Source: Nonomuraea guangzhouensis (GTDB lineage: Bacteria > Actinomycetota > Actinomycetes > Streptosporangiales > Streptosporangiaceae). Taken from it: a stretch of 64,000 nt of DNA. Of this stretch, positions 7,030-15,476 are shown piece after piece. Location: positions 97,158 to 161,157 of the forward strand of contig NZ_JAHKRM010000033.1 in assembly GCF_019396345.1 (NCBI RefSeq), in the 5' to 3' direction. The notes beneath the pieces are model-generated. The model made no database searches. It was not told where the DNA came from and saw nothing but the letters and a program-made list of their open reading frames with translations. Each line of letters opens with the position of its first letter. The stretch's first letter is position 1. The position numbers and the translations under genes were made by a program.

Positions 7030-10000
7030 TCACCACACGTCGACGTCCACGCCGATGGCGATGATCCGCAGGGCGCTGAGCGCGACCCAGGTGCGGTCGT
7101 TGCTACCCAGCCCGTAATCGCCGGTTTCCTCCGTCCCGGGCAGCAGGTCGAGCACGGCGCTGACGTGGCCGCAGTCCGCCGCGTTCCGGGCCACCTGGGC
7201 GGACTCGCGGCGCTTGGTGGCCTTGGGGAGTTTGGCGAGCCCGGCGTGCTGGGCGGCGAGATCGGCCAGCTGGTGGGCGGTCGGGCCGGTGGGCCTGCCC
7301 TCGGCCGCGATCCGTTCGGCCACGGGCAGGGCGTCCCGCACCCAGGACCGGTTGACGTCGCCCCACAGCCGGAGCAGATCCGGCTGACCGTAGACGGTGA
7401 GCGCGCGGGCCGCCGCCCAGTCGTCGAACCAGCGCACGCCAAAGGCGTGCCGCTTCTCCGGGTCGTTCGGCTCGCTGCGCTCCCCGATCAGCTCGCGCAC
7501 CAGCTCCGTCTCGCCCCGCCTGAGGAGGCGGACCAGCCAGGGCACGCCGTGGTGCCGGTCTCTCGGCGTGCCCACGCCCTCGTCCAGCACGACGCGGGCC
7601 TCCGGCTCCCGGCCGCACTCGGTGAGCGCCCAGACCAGCGGCAGGCGGACGTCCCAGTTCGAACGGTCGGCGTCGGCGGCCTCGCGTACGGAGGCGAACC
7701 ACCGCTCGGCGCGTTCATGCCGCCCCAGGACCGCGCAGGCCCCGGCGACCGCCGCCATGTCCGCCGCCATGTCCGCCGCCGTATCCACCGCCAGGTCCGG
7801 CGCCATTTCCACCGCCGCGTCCACCGACAGGTTCGCCGCGTCGTGCACGTCCGCGAGTCCGTCGTCGGCGTAGGGGAAGACGGCGGCGGCTTCGGCCGCG
7901 AAACCGGCCGCGCCGAGCGCGAGCGCGATCCGCGCGAGGTGTCCGGGACGTCGCCGATGCTCCGGGATCGCGAGGGCCAGATCGCGGGCTTCGGCGGCCT
8001 CGCCCCGCCGGACGTGGATCATCGCTAGCTGCTGGAGCGTGTCGACGGTCCACTCGCCGTAGACGAACGACTCCGGCCGCGCCAGGTCGACGAGCGTGCC
8101 CCGGACCACCGTGATCAGATCGGAGACGGTGGCGGTGTCGGGTGGCGGCCACGTCCCCGTCGGCTCCGCCGTGCTGCCACGTCCCCGGAACGGCGCCAGC
8201 AGCCGCTCGGTCTCCGGCGAGGCCGCCCCCACTCCGGCGTGGGCGGGGTCGGGGAAGATCTTCTGCTCGCCCCAGCGGAACGGCCAAGCGAAGCGGCGGG
8301 CGACGGACCAGCAGAGCCGGCCGTCGAGATCGTCCTCCCGGCCGGGCGGCGCGATGACCGTGCCGTCCTCGAACGCCACCGCCCAGGTGTCCTCGTCCAG
8401 CGCGAACGTCGGGTTGAGCCGGAGCCGGTCGCCGAGGTCACGGCCGGTGAACAAGAGCGGGCGACGGGCGGCCGGGGCGTGGTGGAAGGGATGGTCGGCC
8501 ACGATCTCACCGGACTCGGGGCGCAGGAAGCGCACCGCGTGCGAGCCGATCGCGATCAGCATGTCATCGGCGGGCCACTCGAGGCCGAAGCCGTCCCCCT
8601 GGCCGAGGTCCAGGACGCGCAGCCGTTCGGGGTGTTCACCCAGCGACCAGATCTCGATCCGTCCCTCGGCGGTGACGCAGGCGGCCCGCTCGCCGTCCGG
8701 CGACCAGGCCCACGGCCGGGCGTCCCAGCCGCGCGGGTTGGAGGGGGCCGCCGATACGTTCAGGTCGTACCGGTGCTCGGCGGCCGTCGCGTCGATGATC
8801 CCCGTGGTTCCGGCTGTCGTGTCGATGATCCCCGCGGTTCCGGGCGCCGCGTCGATGATGCCGACGGTCCCGCCCGCCGGATCCACCACCGCCAGCCGAC
8901 CGCCCGGCCCCCAGCACAGGACGTCGGCGCCCGGATAGCCGGGAAGCTCCGCCGTCGTCTCCCCCGTCAGCGCGTCGGCGATGACGAGCTTTCCGTCGCG
9001 CTGGTGGGCCAGGAGTCGTTCGTCCAGGCTCCACTCGGGCGGAGGCGCATCCGGGTCCTCCTCCAGGCCCAGAATCCAGGTGACCTGCCGTTTCCGCACG
9101 TCGAGCGATATCGCCGCGTACTCGTCCGCCACCTCTCCGTAGATCCGGGAGCCGTCGCGCGACCAGAACGCCCGGCCGAGGATGAACTCGGGCTCGTCGC
9201 TCCCGGTTTCCGCGGACTCAGCTGGTCCGCTGAACTCGATCGGCGCTGTCCCCTTCGAATGGGCGTCCGGCGGCCCGGTGACCGAGCCCTCGTGCGCCGC
9301 CACGATCACGTTGAGCAGGAAGTCCGACTCTCCTCCGTAGACGAACGCGCGCCTGCCCTCGGGGGCGAACGCCATGCCCGACGGCCGGCCGGAGGCGAGG
9401 AAGAACGCGTCGGCGATCGGCTCGCGGGCGGTGCCGAACGGGTCCCACACGCCGGTCGCGTTGGTGTTGTACTCCAGCGCGATGCGCCTGCCGTCCGCCG
9501 ACCACTGCAGGCTGCGCGCGTAGTCCGGGAAGCCGATGCCGCCCATGATGCCGTCGATCGCGTGCACGCACCGGCCGGTGGCGACCTCGAAGAGCTGCAG
9601 GACACCGCCCCGGTCGTAGTCGGCCCCGGTCCCGCTGCCGACCGCGAGGTGGCGGCCGTCCGGGCTGAGCGCGTGGCCGGTCAGCGGGCCGTGGTGCACG
9701 TCGGAGTGGCGGAGCGGCGCGCCCGCTTCGCGGAGCCGGGCGGTCGCGAGGCGATGCGCGCCGGTGACGCCGTGGGCGTGCTCCAGAGCCTGGAGGGCGT
9801 CCCGCAGCGGCACGGTGTCGCGCTCCGGGGAGTACGCGGACCAGTCGGCGTTCTTGAGGGTGTCGAGCGCCTCGACGGGGCCCATCCGCCCGTCCGGGAT
9901 GCCGATGAACGGCGGGGACGGTGGCGCGGTGCCGGGCTCCCGGCCGGCGAGCACGGCCGCCAGCGCGTCCTCGTCGTAGATCGGAACGCCGCGTACCGCC

Positions 10001-10170
10001 GCCGGACCCGCCTTGGCCCCCGACCGCTCCCCGGCGAAGACCAGGTCCGTCTTCGCCGAGACCGACGCGGTCACCTTCGCGCCCAACGCCTCCAGGCCGC
10101 GCTTGGCCTCGTCCTTCGAGAGCCGGGTGAAGCGTCCGGCCAGCACGATCTGGCTGCCACTGATGATCAT
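7030..10170 (-). CDS. Large BRCT / beta-propeller / helical-repeat protein of unknown function
   Basis: A 1,046-residue protein. Residues 1-75 form a BRCT domain (IVLAGRFTRL, then LEALGAKVTASVSAKTDLVF), as in DNA ligases. Residues of about 150-640 look like a WD40-type beta-propeller with repeated blocks such as LSPDGRHLAVG, WSADGRRIALE and WSPDGERAACV. The C-terminal third is alpha-helical, resembling TPR repeats. Two low-complexity runs stand out: three GT-GIID-type repeats near bases 8800-8880 and an Ala/Asp/Met-rich helix near 7740-7830. The ATG at 10170 is chosen because the BRCT fold begins there; the open frame extends to 10224. No signal peptide or enzyme motif is seen. Such proteins occur in large actinomycetes, but I know of no assigned function; a scaffold role is only an inference from the domains. 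Confidence 0.8.
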   Translation of the reverse strand: MIISGSQIVLAGRFTRLSKDEAKRGLEALGAKVTASVSAKTDLVFAGERSGAKAGPAAVRGVPIYDEDALAAVLAGREPGTAPPSPPFIGIPDGRMGPVEALDTLKNADWSAYSPERDTVPLRDALQALEHAHGVTGAHRLATARLREAGAPLRHSDVHHGPLTGHALSPDGRHLAVGSGTGADYDRGGVLQLFEVATGRCVHAIDGIMGGIGFPDYARSLQWSADGRRIALEYNTNATGVWDPFGTAREPIADAFFLASGRPSGMAFAPEGRRAFVYGGESDFLLNVIVAAHEGSVTGPPDAHSKGTAPIEFSGPAESAETGSDEPEFILGRAFWSRDGSRIYGEVADEYAAISLDVRKRQVTWILGLEEDPDAPPPEWSLDERLLAHQRDGKLVIADALTGETTAELPGYPGADVLCWGPGGRLAVVDPAGGTVGIIDAAPGTAGIIDTTAGTTGIIDATAAEHRYDLNVSAAPSNPRGWDARPWAWSPDGERAACVTAEGRIEIWSLGEHPERLRVLDLGQGDGFGLEWPADDMLIAIGSHAVRFLRPESGEIVADHPFHHAPAARRPLLFTGRDLGDRLRLNPTFALDEDTWAVAFEDGTVIAPPGREDDLDGRLCWSVARRFAWPFRWGEQKIFPDPAHAGVGAASPETERLLAPFRGRGSTAEPTGTWPPPDTATVSDLITVVRGTLVDLARPESFVYGEWTVDTLQQLAMIHVRRGEAAEARDLALAIPEHRRRPGHLARIALALGAAGFAAEAAAVFPYADDGLADVHDAANLSVDAAVEMAPDLAVDTAADMAADMAAVAGACAVLGRHERAERWFASVREAADADRSNWDVRLPLVWALTECGREPEARVVLDEGVGTPRDRHHGVPWLVRLLRRGETELVRELIGERSEPNDPEKRHAFGVRWFDDWAAARALTVYGQPDLLRLWGDVNRSWVRDALPVAERIAAEGRPTGPTAHQLADLAAQHAGLAKLPKATKRRESAQVARNAADCGHVSAVLDLLPGTEETGDYGLGSNDRTWVALSALRIIAIGVDVDVW

Positions 10171-10265
10171 GCCAATCGACCGTAGTGGAAATGACCGACA
10201 TTTCGCCGCTTGTTCGGTGGTCATGCCGCCGAACTCGCCTTCTACCGGCCGATATTCTGCCCGCC

Positions 10266-11192
10266 ATGATCACGCATCCCGAGCGCCTGGAGCGCGGGCA
10301 TCCGTTCCGGCAGTGGAAGACGTGGCGGCTGCCTGGGACCCAGCTCACCCTCACCGGCTATTCGCGGGCCAACGACAAGACGTTCTTCCACGTCCCCGAG
10401 CTGAAGCTCGCCCTCGACGCGGGGCTGGCCGAGGGCCGTCAGGTCGACACGGTGCTGCTGACGCACACGCATCTGGACCACTCCAAGGACCTCGACTTCC
10501 TGGCGACACGATCGACCGGGGTCGACATCTACCTGCCTGATCAGGCGTTACCGTACGTACGCGACTATCTGCGCGCCACGACCGAGCTGAACCAGGTGGC
10601 CGCCTTCGACCCGGCTCTCGCGGCAGGGGCCCGGGTGCACGGCGTGCGGCCGGGTGCGGAGTTCTCCTTCGGCAAGCACGGCTCTCACACGGTCCGGGTC
10701 CTCGCGTCCAAGCACAAGGTGCCCAGCGTCGGTTACGGCGTCGCGGAGAACCGGCGGGCCCTCCTGCCCGAGATCGAGGAGCTCAAGGCGACGCTCGGCG
10801 CCGCCGAGTTCGGCCGGCTCATCGCGGGCAAGCGCAAGCAGGGCATCGCGGTCGACCGGCAGGTCCAGCGGCCGTTGTTCGCCTATCTCGGCGACACGCA
10901 CGCGAGCGCGCTCGGGCGCACCCCCTGGCTCTTCGACCATCCGGTGATCATCACCGAGTGCACGTATCTGGACGATGCCGAGCTCGACCGGGCGCGGCGC
11001 GTCGGCCACACGGTGTGGAGCGAGCTCAAGCCGTTCGTCCTGGCGCATCCGGACAATCTCTTCGTACTCACCCACTTCAGCCTGCGCTACTCGGATCAGG
11101 AGGTGCTCGCCTTCTTCGAGCGGGAAGGCGTGACCAACGTGCTGGTGTGGGCCCATGCTGAGAGCCACCTGCCGGAGCAGCATCAGCGCTGA
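10266..11192 (+). CDS. Metallo-beta-lactamase-fold hydrolase, RNase Z-like
   Basis: A 308-residue cytoplasmic protein with the MBL metal motif HTHLDH near residue 73, a later GDTHAS that supplies the bridging Asp, and a C-terminal His motif (LTHFSLRYS). The ECTYLDD segment between them is typical of tRNase Z-like members, so a phosphodiesterase acting on nucleic acid or a small cyclic phosphodiester is likely. The start at 10266 fits the family's N-terminus; an in-frame ATG at 10185 would add 27 residues that look non-coding. It contains a TTA codon (10548). Its end overlaps the end of the convergent FkbK-like gene by ten bases. It probably lies outside the biosynthetic cluster. Confidence 0.85.
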   Translation: MITHPERLERGHPFRQWKTWRLPGTQLTLTGYSRANDKTFFHVPELKLALDAGLAEGRQVDTVLLTHTHLDHSKDLDFLATRSTGVDIYLPDQALPYVRDYLRATTELNQVAAFDPALAAGARVHGVRPGAEFSFGKHGSHTVRVLASKHKVPSVGYGVAENRRALLPEIEELKATLGAAEFGRLIAGKRKQGIAVDRQVQRPLFAYLGDTHASALGRTPWLFDHPVIITECTYLDDAELDRARRVGHTVWSELKPFVLAHPDNLFVLTHFSLRYSDQEVLAFFEREGVTNVLVWAHAESHLPEQHQR

Positions 11193-12046
11193 CGCACCGC
11201 CGTCCGGTATTCGTGGAAGCCGCTGCCGCTCTTGCGGCCCAGGCGGCCTTCCTCCACCAGGCGGGTCAGCGGCTCGCACGGGGTGAAGCGGCCGTCCCCC
11301 GTGTGTTCGACCAGGACGAGCAGCGTGTCGCGGACGATGTCGAGCCCGATGAGGTCGGCCGTGCGGAGCGGGCCCATCGGGTGGCCGAAGCAGTCCTGGA
11401 AGATCCGGTCCACGGTCGCCGCGTCGGCCGTTCCCGCTCCCAGCATCGCGGCGGCCTCGTTGACCAGCATCATCAGCAACCGGTTGGAGACGAACCCCGG
11501 CCCGTCCCCGACCACGATGCCACGTTTGCCGATGTCGTCCAGCAGTTCGCGGGCGAGCCGCAGGGCGTCGTCGCCGGTGCCGGCCGCGCGCACCACCTCG
11601 ACGGCGGCGGTGAGCGGTGCCGGGTTCATGAAGTGCAGGCCGAGCACGCGTTCCGGCCGTCCGGTGTGGGCGGCCAGCCAGCCGATCGGAATCGCCGAGG
11701 TGCAGGAGGCGAGAACGGTCTCCGGCGGGCAGTGCGCGTCCAGGGCCCTGAACACCTGCCCCTTGACGGCGGAGCGCTCCGGCGCGCACTCGATCACGAA
11801 TCCGGCGCCGTCCAGGTCGTCGATCCGCTCGCGCCAGCGCACCCTGGAGAGGATCTCCTCAGGCACGGCTCCCGCGCCGCGGCCCAGGAGTCTGGCCGCG
11901 CGTACGCCCTGGCGCAGCCGGTCGGGTCCGGAGGCCAGCGCCGACGCCTCCGGGTCCACGACCACCACCTGGCGGCCACTGGCGGCCAGACATTGGGCGA
12001 TGCCGCAGCCCATGGTCCCCGCGCCGATGATGCCCACGTGTGCCAT
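11183..12046 (-). CDS. FkbK-like 3-hydroxyacyl-ACP dehydrogenase (hydroxymalonyl-ACP pathway)
   Basis: A 287-residue NAD-dependent dehydrogenase of the 3-hydroxyacyl-CoA dehydrogenase family. The Rossmann motif GAGTMGCGIA is at residues 8-17. The catalytic His lies in LGLHFMNPAPL, and the C-terminal helical domain has FVSNRLLMMLVNEA. In methoxymalonyl/hydroxymalonyl pathways FkbK-type enzymes oxidise glyceryl-ACP to the aldehyde-level intermediate, which the acyl-CoA dehydrogenase-like partner then takes on. The ATG at 12046 has GGAGGG upstream and overlaps the FkbH stop as TGATG, so the two are translationally coupled. It is the last gene of an eight-gene minus-strand operon. That it works on an ACP-bound C3 unit rather than in fatty acid oxidation is inferred from the FkbJ-I-H-K gene set. 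Confidence 0.88.
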   Translation of the reverse strand: MAHVGIIGAGTMGCGIAQCLAASGRQVVVVDPEASALASGPDRLRQGVRAARLLGRGAGAVPEEILSRVRWRERIDDLDGAGFVIECAPERSAVKGQVFRALDAHCPPETVLASCTSAIPIGWLAAHTGRPERVLGLHFMNPAPLTAAVEVVRAAGTGDDALRLARELLDDIGKRGIVVGDGPGFVSNRLLMMLVNEAAAMLGAGTADAATVDRIFQDCFGHPMGPLRTADLIGLDIVRDTLLVLVEHTGDGRFTPCEPLTRLVEEGRLGRKSGSGFHEYRTAVRQR

Positions 12047-13083
12047 CAAGCCCTCCTGTCTGCGCTGATACCCCGAACGTGGCCGATGGGCAGGACGGGC
12101 TTGGCGGAATCGATGGCGAGGGTGATCAGCCCCTCGCTCTGGTCGATCACCTGGAAGCCGGCGAACCGCAGGGTGACCAGCATGATCCGATTGACCGGCG
12201 TCGGCACGAACTCCGCGAGGGGCCGACGGTCGGCGGCCAGGGCGCGGGCCACGAGCTGGTCGATCAGCGCCCGCCCCGCGCCCCTGGACATCACCCGGCA
12301 CGACGTCAGCAGCAGCTCGATGACGGCGGCGTCCTGGCTGATCCGGGTGACGGCCAGGCCGATCGTGCCGTACGAGCCGAACCGGTCGCGCAGGCTCGCC
12401 ACGAGGACCTCGTGCTCGGGAGAGGTGCACAGGTCGCGCAACTCGTCCACGCCGAACGTCCTGCCCGTGGTGTTGAGCTGGTGCGTGCGTACGGTCAGCT
12501 CGTGCGCCCGCTCCAGGTCGGTCTCGGTGCAGGGCCGTAGCGTCATGGTGAGGTCGAGCCAGGCCAGGAAGTCGGCGGGCGGTCCCCGGTGGTCGGCCGC
12601 CGCGGCCTGCCTGCGCTGGTCCAGCCGGTACAGCCGGCGTCTGTCGCGGGACTCCTCGGTGACGACGTCGGGGGTGAATCCGGCGAGAGCGGGCAGACGG
12701 CCCGCGTCCTCGGCCCGGTGGCAGCGGACCATGGGCAGTTCGTGGGCGATCGCCGCCCGCTCGGCCGCGTCGTTGTCGATGAAGGCGATGCTCTCCAGAG
12801 CGATGTTCAGGGTCCGGGCGACCCGGCGGATGGCCTCCGCCTTGCTGCCCCAGCTCACCTCTATCACCGTGAACAGGTCGTCCAGCCCGTGCTCCGCGAG
12901 GTGGGCGAGCGCCGCACCGCGCTCGCCGCGGCCGGCCACCGCGTGCAGGATGCCCCGCTCGTCCAGCGCGTTCAGTGTGCTGACCGCGGCGGGGAACGGC
13001 ACGGGGCGGTCGCGCTCCAGGACGACGCCGTCCCACAAGGTGTCGTCGAGGTCCCAGACCAGGCACTTCACTGTGGGCGTCAT
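12046..13083 (-). CDS. FkbH-like glyceryl transferase/phosphatase, short form
   Basis: A 345-residue HAD-superfamily (subclass IIIC) enzyme. FkbH proteins take 1,3-bisphosphoglycerate, remove the phosphate and load the D-glyceryl group through a conserved Cys onto a discrete ACP. The HAD nucleophile motif is WDLDDTLWDG at residues 9-18, and the later HAD Asp motif is FIDNDAAE. The C-terminal GNAT-like domain has the family signature SCRVMSRG, whose Cys is the expected acyl carrier. It lacks the N-terminal domain present in the second FkbH-like protein at 44412-46292. The ATG at 13083 overlaps the stop of the preceding FkbI-like gene as ATGA. Gene neighbours FkbI, FkbJ and FkbK support hydroxymalonyl-ACP synthesis; no FkbG methyltransferase is in the window. 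Confidence 0.88.
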   Translation of the reverse strand: MTPTVKCLVWDLDDTLWDGVVLERDRPVPFPAAVSTLNALDERGILHAVAGRGERGAALAHLAEHGLDDLFTVIEVSWGSKAEAIRRVARTLNIALESIAFIDNDAAERAAIAHELPMVRCHRAEDAGRLPALAGFTPDVVTEESRDRRRLYRLDQRRQAAAADHRGPPADFLAWLDLTMTLRPCTETDLERAHELTVRTHQLNTTGRTFGVDELRDLCTSPEHEVLVASLRDRFGSYGTIGLAVTRISQDAAVIELLLTSCRVMSRGAGRALIDQLVARALAADRRPLAEFVPTPVNRIMLVTLRFAGFQVIDQSEGLITLAIDSAKPVLPIGHVRGISADRRA

Positions 13084-14192
13084 GGCCGCGCCCCGACGTC
13101 GCGCAGGACATGGGCGGCTATGTGCATCTCGGTGACCTCCGTGGAACCTTCGATGATCTCCATGACCTTGGCGTCCCTGAAGAACCGCGAGACCGGGTTG
13201 TCCTGCTCGCAGCCCGCCGATCCGAGAATCTGCACCGCGCTGTGGCTCACCGAGGCCGCGGTCCGGGCGGCGGCGTACTTGGCGATCATGGTCGCGGTGA
13301 GCGCGACGGGGTCGCGGTCCTGCCGCAGCCGGGCGGCGCGGGCACACAGCTCCCTGGCGGCACCCGTGTCCACCGCGGCGCGGGCCAGGGACGAGCGGAC
13401 CAGCTGGTGCTCGGCCAGCGGCACGCCACGCTGGGTACGGTCGGCGGCATGCCGGGCGGCCAGGCCGAGGCACGCCTCCGCCATGCCGACGCATCCCCAG
13501 CCGACCGTGAAGCGGCCGTGGTCGAGGGCGGTGCCCGCCACGTGGGAGAGCCCGAACCCGGGCGAGGCCACCACGTTGCCGCGCGGCACCCGTACGGCGT
13601 CGAACCGCACATGCGCGATCTGCGCGGCACGCATGCCGAGCTGTCCGGTGACGGGCTCGACGGCGACACCCGGCCGGTCCGACTCGACGAAGACGCACGT
13701 CAGGCGGCCCGCGGCGGTCCCCAGCACCAGGAACACGTTCGCCACCTGCCCGAAGGTGACCCAGCGCTTGACACCGCTGACGGTCACCGGCCCCTCGCCA
13801 TCACCGTCGACCCGCGTCTCCACCCCGGCCAGATCGGTCCCGGCACCCGGCTCGGTCGCGGCGAACGCCCCCACCGACTCACCGCGCGCGAGCGCCGGCA
13901 GCCACCGCCCGCGCTGCGCGGCGCTCCCCCAGCGCAGCAGCGCCGCCGCCACCATGCCCTGCACGGTGACCAGCCCGCGCAGCGCACCGCACACCCCGCC
14001 GAGCGTGGCGCAGACCTCACCCAGCTCGTACGGCGTGCCGCCCGCCCCGCCATACCGGGCAGGCACATCGACGCCCAGCAGCCCGGCCGCCCCCGCCGCC
14101 CGCCTGACCTCGGCGGGCAGCTCCCCGCGCCGGTCCCAGCCGGCGGCCTCCCCGCGGACGGCGTCGGCGAAGCCCGTGGCGTCGGGCGTCAT
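13080..14192 (-). CDS. FkbI-like acyl-CoA dehydrogenase family protein
   Basis: A 371-residue flavoenzyme of the acyl-CoA dehydrogenase fold: an N-terminal helical domain, a central beta domain with the FAD-contact stretch AFAATEPGAGTDLAG, and a C-terminal four-helix bundle. The catalytic Glu is in IIEGSTEV, equivalent to the usual YEGT. In FkbI-type enzymes this fold completes oxidation of the ACP-bound C3 unit to hydroxymalonyl- (tartronyl-) ACP. The ATG at 14192 is chosen because it overlaps the ACP stop as ATGA; an ATG at 14204 is four codons upstream. It sits between the ACP and FkbH genes with overlaps on both sides, so the cassette is made stoichiometrically. Confidence 0.9.
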   Translation of the reverse strand: MTPDATGFADAVRGEAAGWDRRGELPAEVRRAAGAAGLLGVDVPARYGGAGGTPYELGEVCATLGGVCGALRGLVTVQGMVAAALLRWGSAAQRGRWLPALARGESVGAFAATEPGAGTDLAGVETRVDGDGEGPVTVSGVKRWVTFGQVANVFLVLGTAAGRLTCVFVESDRPGVAVEPVTGQLGMRAAQIAHVRFDAVRVPRGNVVASPGFGLSHVAGTALDHGRFTVGWGCVGMAEACLGLAARHAADRTQRGVPLAEHQLVRSSLARAAVDTGAARELCARAARLRQDRDPVALTATMIAKYAAARTAASVSHSAVQILGSAGCEQDNPVSRFFRDAKVMEIIEGSTEVTEMHIAAHVLRDVGARP

Positions 14193-14437
14193 CGCGCCCC
14201 GCACTTCCGGGCGACGAACCCCGACAGCCGGGACACGGTGCGGAAGTTGTCCAGATCGAGGTCCTCCACCTCGATCGTGAACCCGAACCGGTGCTCGATG
14301 AAGGTGACCAGTTCGAGCGCGAACAGCGAGTCCGCCAGTCCCAGCTCGAAGTAGTCGTCCTCCTCCGCCAGCCGCCGCCCGACAGCCGCGGAGACGAAGG
14401 CCACCAACTCGCCGATGACATCGTCAGCTTGCCTCAT
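14189..14437 (-). CDS. Discrete acyl carrier protein, FkbJ-like
   Basis: An 82-residue acyl carrier protein. The phosphopantetheine site is Ser in GLADSLFALEL near residue 37, preceded by the acidic helix start EDDYFELGL. The expected cargo is the glyceryl and then hydroxymalonyl group made by the FkbH, FkbK and FkbI proteins encoded directly downstream. The ATG at 14437 has GAGGAGG seven bases upstream. The stop overlaps the next gene as ATGA. Thirty bases separate it from the upstream KAS III-like gene. Confidence 0.92.
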   Translation of the reverse strand: MRQADDVIGELVAFVSAAVGRRLAEEDDYFELGLADSLFALELVTFIEHRFGFTIEVEDLDLDNFRTVSRLSGFVARKCGAR

Positions 14438-14467
14438 TGCGCCTCCTCAAGGTGCTCATCGCGCCGC

Positions 14468-15475
14468 CTAAAGGTGATGGACGTCTCCGTCGCCGCCGTC
14501 GCTCTCCACCAGCAGCGCGCTCCACGCCGCGACGGGGCTGACGTTGAGCAGGATGGCGCGCTGCCCGCCGGCCAGGTCGCCCCGCTCGATCGCGGTGTAG
14601 AGGTTGAGCAGGGTGTCGTTGGGCCCGAGGTGGCCGTAGCGCCGCAGGTTGTCGAAGCAGGCGGGGTCGATCGAGATGCCCAGCGACTCCTCGCTGAACC
14701 GGAAGGACCCCAGGGAAAGGTTCTGGCTGAAATAGCCGGATATGTCGGTTGGCTTGATGGCGTTGCGCTCCAGCAGCCGCCGGTTCAGCTCCCGCAGGCG
14801 GCTACGCGTCTCCAAGGCCAGGCTGAAGGAGTAGGCGTGGGTGTCGGCGCACTCCTCGCGCCACTGGCCGGGCGGCTGCTCGCGGTAGTCCACCCGGAAC
14901 AGGTCCCAATAGTCGCCGTTGGACTCCTGGAGGATGTCCACCACCCGGACCCGGCCGTGCCGGGAGAGCACGAGGGCCTGGCCGCTGTCGCCGCTGACGG
15001 TGACCGGGTGCCGGTAGCGGCCCGGAGTGATCGGTTTGCTGCCGTGGGCCACCAGGACGTACTCCAGCTCCTCGTCGGCGGCCAGCAGCCCCCTGGCGGC
15101 GAGCAGCGCCGGAGTGATCGAGACGCAGCCCAGCCCGCCGACCGAGAACGTCACCGCGTTCCGCGCGCCCAGCACGGCCTGCAGCCTGGTCGCCTCGGAG
15201 GACATGAGCGTCTCCGGAGCCCTGGACTCGACGACGACCAGCGCCCCGAGGTCGCCCGGCTCCAGGTCGGCATCGGTCAGTGCGCGGCGGGCGGCCCGCG
15301 CCATGAGGTCGAGCTCGCTCAGCCCGCCCTCGGCACGGATCTGCTCGATGCCGAGGCGCAGGCAGGTCTCCCGCTCCGGCTCCGGCATGCTGTCCAGCTC
15401 GGGCAGCCGGCTGACGGCCATGACGCTGTCCGGCATGTACCAGGCGGCGGAGCGAACGGCGATCGACGCGGGCAT
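14468..15475 (-). CDS. Ketoacyl-ACP synthase III-like enzyme with altered active site (copy 1)
   Basis: A 335-residue thiolase-fold protein of the FabH/KAS III family. The acylated Cys is present in GGLGCVSITPALL near residue 107. The His that FabH carries in its PHQAN-type motif is replaced by Ser in YFSQNLSLG, and the usual GN segment reads YGHLGPND, so a His and an Asp (GHxGxxD) occupy the Asn region. Normal decarboxylating condensation needs Cys-His-Asn, so this may be an acyltransferase like CerJ/ChlB3-type KAS III relatives, or a tetronate-type condensing enzyme. It lies one base after the PKS/NRPS stop and just before the FkbJ-I-H-K genes, so transfer or condensation of the C3-ACP unit is the natural guess. 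The copy at 46355-47380 has the same changes. Confidence 0.85.
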   Translation of the reverse strand: MPASIAVRSAAWYMPDSVMAVSRLPELDSMPEPERETCLRLGIEQIRAEGGLSELDLMARAARRALTDADLEPGDLGALVVVESRAPETLMSSEATRLQAVLGARNAVTFSVGGLGCVSITPALLAARGLLAADEELEYVLVAHGSKPITPGRYRHPVTVSGDSGQALVLSRHGRVRVVDILQESNGDYWDLFRVDYREQPPGQWREECADTHAYSFSLALETRSRLRELNRRLLERNAIKPTDISGYFSQNLSLGSFRFSEESLGISIDPACFDNLRRYGHLGPNDTLLNLYTAIERGDLAGGQRAILLNVSPVAAWSALLVESDGGDGDVHHL

Positions 15476-15476
15476 C

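Noticed and set aside
7740..7830. GCC-rich repeat considered as a regulatory repeat
   Set aside because: It is coding (Ala/Asp/Met repeats in a helical region) and needs no other explanation.
8800..8880. Short tandem repeats considered as a CRISPR or VNTR
   Set aside because: The repeats are in frame in the BRCT/propeller gene, have no unique spacers, and encode an ordinary low-complexity linker.
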